NCBI GenBank assembly: GCA_964016885.1
Contig: OZ024745.1
Span: 57,316,300 to 57,380,299 of the forward strand
Length of the DNA stretch: 64,000 nt
Direction: 5' to 3'
Source: Eledone cirrhosa
Taxonomy: Eukaryota; Mollusca; Cephalopoda; Octopoda; Eledonidae
Position 1 is the first letter of the stretch. Each line of letters opens with the position of its first letter. This document shows, piece after piece, positions 58,715-64,000 of this stretch. Both the position numbers and the translations under genes were made by a program. The notes beneath the pieces are model-generated. The model was given only the letters and a program-made list of their open reading frames with translations. It was not told where the DNA came from and did not search any database.

Positions 58715-60700
58715 ATGGCTAATTCACCACTGCACCAAGCAGCTGAAAGCCTTTCTCACAAATTAACACCTCACACCGACACCACCATTGTAAATGATAC
58801 TACGTTTGCCAACACAAACAATTTAAGCACTAGCAATATTTTAAATTTGTCTCAGGCAGACATTCATTTCCCGCCATTACCAATGACTGCAGGTGTTAAA
58901 GCCGCCACCACCACCACCACCGCGACAACCACCACACCTACCACCACCGCGACAACAGAAACAAAAGGAAAAAATACATCAACTCGTGATGTCGAAATAT
59001 TTTCAACCAAAATGGACTCTCCCAAACCGAACATCACTGACGTCACCACCACCACAACTGAAACTAAAATTAATAATAACAAAAATAACGATAGCAACAA
59101 CAACACAATGACATTAAAAAAACCACCCTGAGTTTTGCCAGAGTTGCAAAACAATGCGAAGCATTTACGGTAACTCAGGAGGAATTAGAAAATGCCAAAC
59201 AAATGGTAAAAAAAGATGGGTACAGGGTCAGCCCCCCCCCCCCCACACACACACCTAATAAAATGGAGCATCGGCGCCTGTGCACCGTGTCGTATAGAAC
59301 AATAAATGTAAAATCGCGCCGAGTGGAACGGGCATCCGAGTCCCAAATCCAAAAAGCTTTGGGACATGTGTGGGCAAGAAAAACGCACATCAGACGTGGG
59401 CAAAAGTATGGAACCGTGGATGTGTTCTTTGAAACACCAGAGGAGGCTAGAGAACACTCCATGGCCCCATTAAAAAGTGACGACCTCACACTCGTCCCAA
59501 GCTATTGTGGTCAGAGACTCGTAAAGATCAGGGTGACCCACGTTCCACCGGCCATCGAAATTCCCTGGCTAATAGCGGCTGTCCTCGCCGGCATCGAAGC
59601 CAACACGAAAATAATAGCAGTAGCAAAAGAAAAGCAGGAAAACTGGTCCGGATCTGGGATGGAGCTCCTGATCCAAGCGGACCAAAAAAGCATTGAGGAG
59701 ATCCCAGAGGTAATAGACCTCACTGACGGCAGCCACCTCACGGTAATTGTCGAGGGCAGAAGACCTAGGTGTGTCGTTTGTGGTGAAGGAACCCACCTAA
59801 GGGCTTTCTGCCCTCAGGCTAAAAGGTTGAGGCCACCTCTCCTACCCACCCCAGTGACACAAGCAGTAGCAGAGATGGCAGCAATAACTGTAGCAGCAAC
59901 AACAGAAGCAACTATAACAGCAACAACCCCAGCAACAGTAGCAAAACCAACACCACCAACACCACCACCAGCAAAACCAACACTACCACCACCCAACGCT
60001 TCAGAACTAGCACCAGCGCCTACACCATCCACGACGCCACAACCAAAACTAACGCCTGTGGAGTATTTTCCACTCCCCGGCCTATCACAACTGGAGACAG
60101 ATTGTGACGACGAGGAGTGGGAAACGGTATCAGGAAAAAAAAAGAAACCAAAAAAGAAAAAATTCTCTTCCTTCCCCCTCCAAAAACAAAATACAGAGGG
60201 AAACAAATAAAATAACAAACAAAAAAGTTAGGACAGATATGCCACCATCCACACCAGCATCACCAACCCCATCAACCCAAACACCAACACCATCACCATC
60301 ATTAACCCCAACACCACCATCACCTACACCACAAAAGTCACCAAAATGCGAATCAGTAACAAACCCACAACAAACGCAAACAAAACAAAACAACCAAAAC
60401 GATACACACTACACAGCACTAAATTTGAACAACAAGCAATTATTACACTACATCCAACACAACACCAGCATCACAGAAAAAGACTACACAACAACCCCAA
60501 AATTCACACCACCTCCACACATACAAATCACTCGCATCACACAGAAAACGTACATGACACTAAAACAAAAATTCCCCAAAGACATCGGAGACTTCCGACA
60601 AGCACTCTCCAGGAGGATTTATAAGGACATCCTTCCTGAGGAGGCCACAAGCAGTGAAAAGGATGGAAAAACCGTCCTTCCTCTACGAGAAGTAAGGTAA
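58715..60700 (+). pseudogene. Tx1/L1-like LINE ORF1 (zinc-knuckle protein), frameshifted
   Basis: Frame 58715-59131 (Thr/Asn-rich) continues after a 1-base shift in the A7 run at about 59113. It then gives FARVAKQCEAF and the main frame 59203-60210, through a C13/CA run. A CCHC zinc knuckle (CVVCGEGTHLRAFC) lies at about 59770-59811, followed by an Ala/Thr/Pro-rich stretch and a Lys-rich end. The overlapping frame 60104-60700, reached through A-runs at about 60136-60165, probably holds the true C terminus (FRQALSRRIYKDILPEE). ORF1 of this LINE group binds the element RNA. It lies 34 bases before ORF2. Homopolymer shifts could be real decay or consensus errors. Confidence 0.8.
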
Positions 60701-60734
60701 GTGGTCTTTCCCATCTTTTCCACTCCATTTCAAC

Positions 60735-63700
60735 ATGACCTCACTCAGAATAGGCAGCATAAATGCGCGTGGCTTGGGGTCGTCATGGAAGCAGGGCCAC
60801 CTCCTCAACGACCTCAAGTCACTAAACATAGATATAGTGGCCATCAGCGAGACCAGAATCTCCGAAGCACGGGCCTTCGCACCGATCTTCGGCGGCTACG
60901 ATGTGTACGCATCTCCCAGCCGTCCGGGATCGGGGGGAAGAGTTGCTGTGCTTTTTCGGAGAAGTTTGGATCTTGCCATACGGGCCATCTTCCTGGACCC
61001 AGAAGGTAAGTTGGTGGTGCTGGACGTGACCAGCGGAGACGGGCAAGCTTTCAGGTTAGTGGCCGTCTATGCCCCGACAGGAGCAGGGCGGCCTGATTTC
61101 TTCCGGCGTCTAGAGACCTTTCTTGGAACGTCCCGCTCTTTAGTGTTAGTGGGCGACTGGAACGGGATCTTAGATGCACGCTGGGATTGTGTGGGATTAG
61201 TGGATAGGGAAGGAGGGTGCAAGAGTCTCACCAACCTGCTCAGGCGTTTTGAACTGTCTGACAGGTACCGAATGGATTTCCCGAATGTACCAATGTGGAC
61301 TTGGACAAATCGCATATGGTCATCCAGATCATATCTAGATAGAGTATTTTGTAGGGAAATAGATAGGTCTAGCATAGGCTGTCCACAATTCAAGATAGTC
61401 AGGTACACGGACCACAAATTCGTGATCTGTGTGCTTGACTTAGATAGGCTTCATAGACGAGGACCCGGCTACTGGAAGCTAAACGCGTCCTTACCAGCGC
61501 GCAAGGCCTACATAGACCGGATTAGCGAACTAGTTAAGGGGGCGTTGACGGGGGCCATCGTCAACAACAAGTGGTTGTTTGCTCTGAAAGAGCAATTAGA
61601 ATAGAGTCCATTAGGTTTAGTAAGGCTTTAGCAATAGAGAGAAATAGAGCAGAGGGAGAATTAGTTAGAAAATTAAACGAGGCGCTTAGCAAAGGCATCT
61701 CGACCGACGTACTTGCGGCGAAATTGGCCCTTGACCAATTCTTCAATGCAAAGCACGAAGGCTGCGTTGTCAGAGCTAGGGTGCGTGCTCTCAGACACGA
61801 GGGGACGAAAGCCGTCAATGGGCCCGAGTGGCGGAGGCGTGTCGTGGCAACAAAGCCACGATCCGGTCTTTGGTGGACCACGACGGGCGCATGCTACTCG
61901 ATCCCGGGCAAATGTGTGAAGCTTTTCAGCGACACTTCGCTCAACTGTTCGGGGGCAGTGGCGGGCCAGATCGAGGGATGGACTTTAGTGTCTACCTCGA
62001 CGGACTGCCACGGCTTTCGGCCACTGAGGCGGAATGTTGCGAAAAGCCGATAACAACCGCTGAAGTAAGGGAGGCAATGACTGGCTGCACAAGGGGTAAA
62101 TCGCCTGGTTTGGATGGTCTGCCCTATGAACTTTACGTACAAATGCCAGACTTGTTCGGAGGCCTCTTGGCGGACGTCTACTGCAACTGGCAACAGAACG
62201 GGAGAATTCCTAGCTCTGTGAGCCGAGGAGCGGTGGTGCAGCTGAGAAAGGATCCGAACAAGGGGGATAACATAGATAATTTTAGGCCCATAACTCTGCT
62301 AAACACAGAGTTCAAGATTTTGGCCAAGGTGCTAGCAAAGAAGTTGGCGCTTGTCGTTGGTGGTCTGGTGGGAGAGGCACAGACATGCGCCATTCCCGAC
62401 AGATCCATCCACGACAACGTCCACCTCATGCGATACATCGTAGAGAGCGTAGCTAGGGAACCTGGCACGGGTGGGTCTTTGATCAATTTAGATCAGTCGA
62501 AAGCCTTCAATAAGGTCGACCATCGTTACCTAGTGGCAGTCCTGAGGGCGGCTGGCTTTGGGCCCGTCTTCAGAGGCTGGATCGCTGCCATGCACTGCGA
62601 CATCTGCTCTGTAGTGAGAGTGAAGGGTCACCTTTCGGAACGGTTCAACATTATGCGCTCGGTCGGCCAAGGATGTCCCCTCTCGCTCCTATTGCACGTA
62701 TTGACTCTCAAGCCATTACTGCACAAACTGGAGACGTTGAGGGGGGTCCCGCGCGAACTAGGATGCGGAAGATCCGTGTCAGCATATGCGGACGACGTCA
62801 CCGTAGTGGTGTCGAACGCCAAACACATCGAGGCGATCGGCACTACAGTAAGAGAATACGAAGCGGTGACAGGAGCAATGATCAACCAGGAAAAGTCAGT
62901 GGGCCTGCAGCTCGGCACCTGGAGAGGCAGGTCCATGCCGTCCAACAGCGTCGTCGGGCGCTGAACGGACGGACCGGTAAAATTACTAGGGGTCTGGTTC
63001 GGTCCAGACCACCAGACGGACAAAAACTGGGACGAGGTGACGAGCAGGGTGGCTTCTCTCACCCAGAAATGGGCCGCGAGGAAGCTATCCCTGAAAGGTC
63101 GAGCGGAGGTGGCTAACGCGTACATCGCGTCCGTCATCTACTACCGCCTGACCGTCGTACCTTGTCCTAAGTCCCGCCTGACTGCGCTGGAGCGTTTGCT
63201 CTTTCGCTTCTTGTGGAAGGGACGCGCTCCGATGGTCAGGCGGTCCATCTGCTGTCAACACCCGCTACGTGGAGGGCTGGGCATGCCGTGGCTGATGATG
63301 CGCAGGCACGACCTCAGGCTACGACATCTCCACCTCTTCCTCGACGGTGGTCAGGTGTGGTCGCCGTTTGCTAGACACGTTTTTCCCCAGCTCGTCTCCT
63401 TGACGGAGCTGCAGTCCTGGGTCAAGCGAAGACCGAGAGAGGGCGATTAGAGACTGGAATGTCTTCAGGCGCTCACAGCCCTCGACCATTCGGGCAATGT
63501 GATCGGTGGAAACTCCACCTTGGCGTTCTATAGGGGATTAGTGGAGGGGAAGAGCGACGACGTACTTGGAGAAACTCTAGGCGTCGACGAAAATCAACTA
63601 GCCAATCTCTTCGGAAGGACTTTCGGGCCGGGGCCTATGGACAACTTCCAGAAATCCCTGGCCTGGCAGTGCTACCGGGGAGCTTTGCCAGTTCGGGATA

Positions 63701-64000
63701 AACTCTACAGGCATGGAGGTGCCGTCAGCCGGGCATGTCCGAGATGCGCACAGGGCGACGAAACCGTCCTGCACGCACTCGTCCAGTGTCCGAGATTTGC
63801 TGACTTGTGGGTTTATGTCAAACACCTGCTGTCACGTGTAGGACGGTTCCAGCTATCAGCTGAGTCCATCGTGAGGATTGCCCCGCCCTCTTCCTTTAGC
63901 CGGGAAGGGCAGGCAGTTTTTATCTGTCTGGTGGCCATGGCGAAAGAGATAGTATGGTGGACACGTTTGAAAAGGCTGAAGACGAGCACTTACCTCTTCG
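60735..64000 (+). pseudogene. Tx1/L1-like LINE ORF2 (APE endonuclease and RT), broken and cut by window end
   Basis: Codons 1-290 (60735-61604) form an APE-type endonuclease with INARG, ISETR, GDWNGIL, SYLDRVF and YTDHKF, so the catalytic Glu, Asp/Asn and His are present. Frames then shift at about 61580 and 61830. The RT in 61828-62964 has SPGLDGLPYELY, NFRPITLLNTE, LINLDQSKAFNKVDH and the catalytic SAYADDVTVV. Further shifts lie at about 62960 and 63450. The rest holds a Cys/His motif (CPRCAQGDETVLHALVQC, from about 63736) and runs to the window edge. The 3' end can be inferred from the copy at 8797-9770. At least four frame breaks make this copy dead. The motifs fit the Tx1/L1 group; exact clade not tested. 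Confidence 0.9.

Noticed and set aside
62673..63116. Arg-rich 147-codon plus-strand frame
   Set aside because: It is an alternative frame over the LINE ORF2 reverse transcriptase.

Overview
The window reads as mollusc, most likely coleoid cephalopod (octopus-type), nuclear DNA. It is very AT-rich and full of microsatellites. It carries about a dozen copies of one tRNA-derived SINE with the A-box/B-box head and the tail seen in octopus OR-type SINEs. Its other content is LINEs and Penelope-like elements (PLEs). I see no host protein-coding gene, tRNA, rRNA or CRISPR. Every convincing coding segment belongs to a retroelement or a transposon remnant.

Layout. 1-3.9 kb: AT-rich DNA with a 436-bp near-perfect palindrome and a small foldback family. 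3.9-7.6 kb: a PLE fragment (end of the RT plus GIY-YIG endonuclease) between two 1.4-kb inverted arms, each with a hammerhead-like motif. 8.3-14.4 kb: SINEs, a 5'-truncated Tx1/L1-like LINE end, a second PLE family with inverted ends, and a possible Helitron remnant. 14.4-26.9 kb: mostly featureless AT-rich DNA with a LINE 3' end, SINEs, a PLE relic and a mariner relic. 27-35 kb: a nested palindromic complex holding PLE ends, LINE 3' ends with long GAA tails, and two tandem arrays (units about 466 and 493 bp) whose units carry well-formed hammerhead ribozyme motifs. These arrays are retrozyme-like. 35.7-38.3 kb: SINEs and a third PLE with inverted ends and a GIY-YIG remnant. 38.3-48.9 kb: AT-rich DNA, microsatellites, SINEs and a local duplication with a 32-bp minisatellite. 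48.9-58.5 kb: LINE fragments, then four head-to-tail minus-strand R4/Dong-like LINEs (restriction-like endonuclease type), bounded by (TAA)n tracts. 58.5-64 kb: a decayed Tx1/L1-like LINE with zinc-knuckle ORF1 and APE-RT ORF2, running off the right end.

Most interesting: each of the three PLE families here carries a hammerhead-like fold in its inverted terminal repeats. The tandem arrays share a module (octamer-like ATGCAAAT, short hairpin, then hammerhead 82-100 nt downstream). Duplicated arms preserve natural empty sites for one ribozyme array and two SINEs. All family and ribozyme assignments come from reading the sequence by eye; no alignment or folding program was run.
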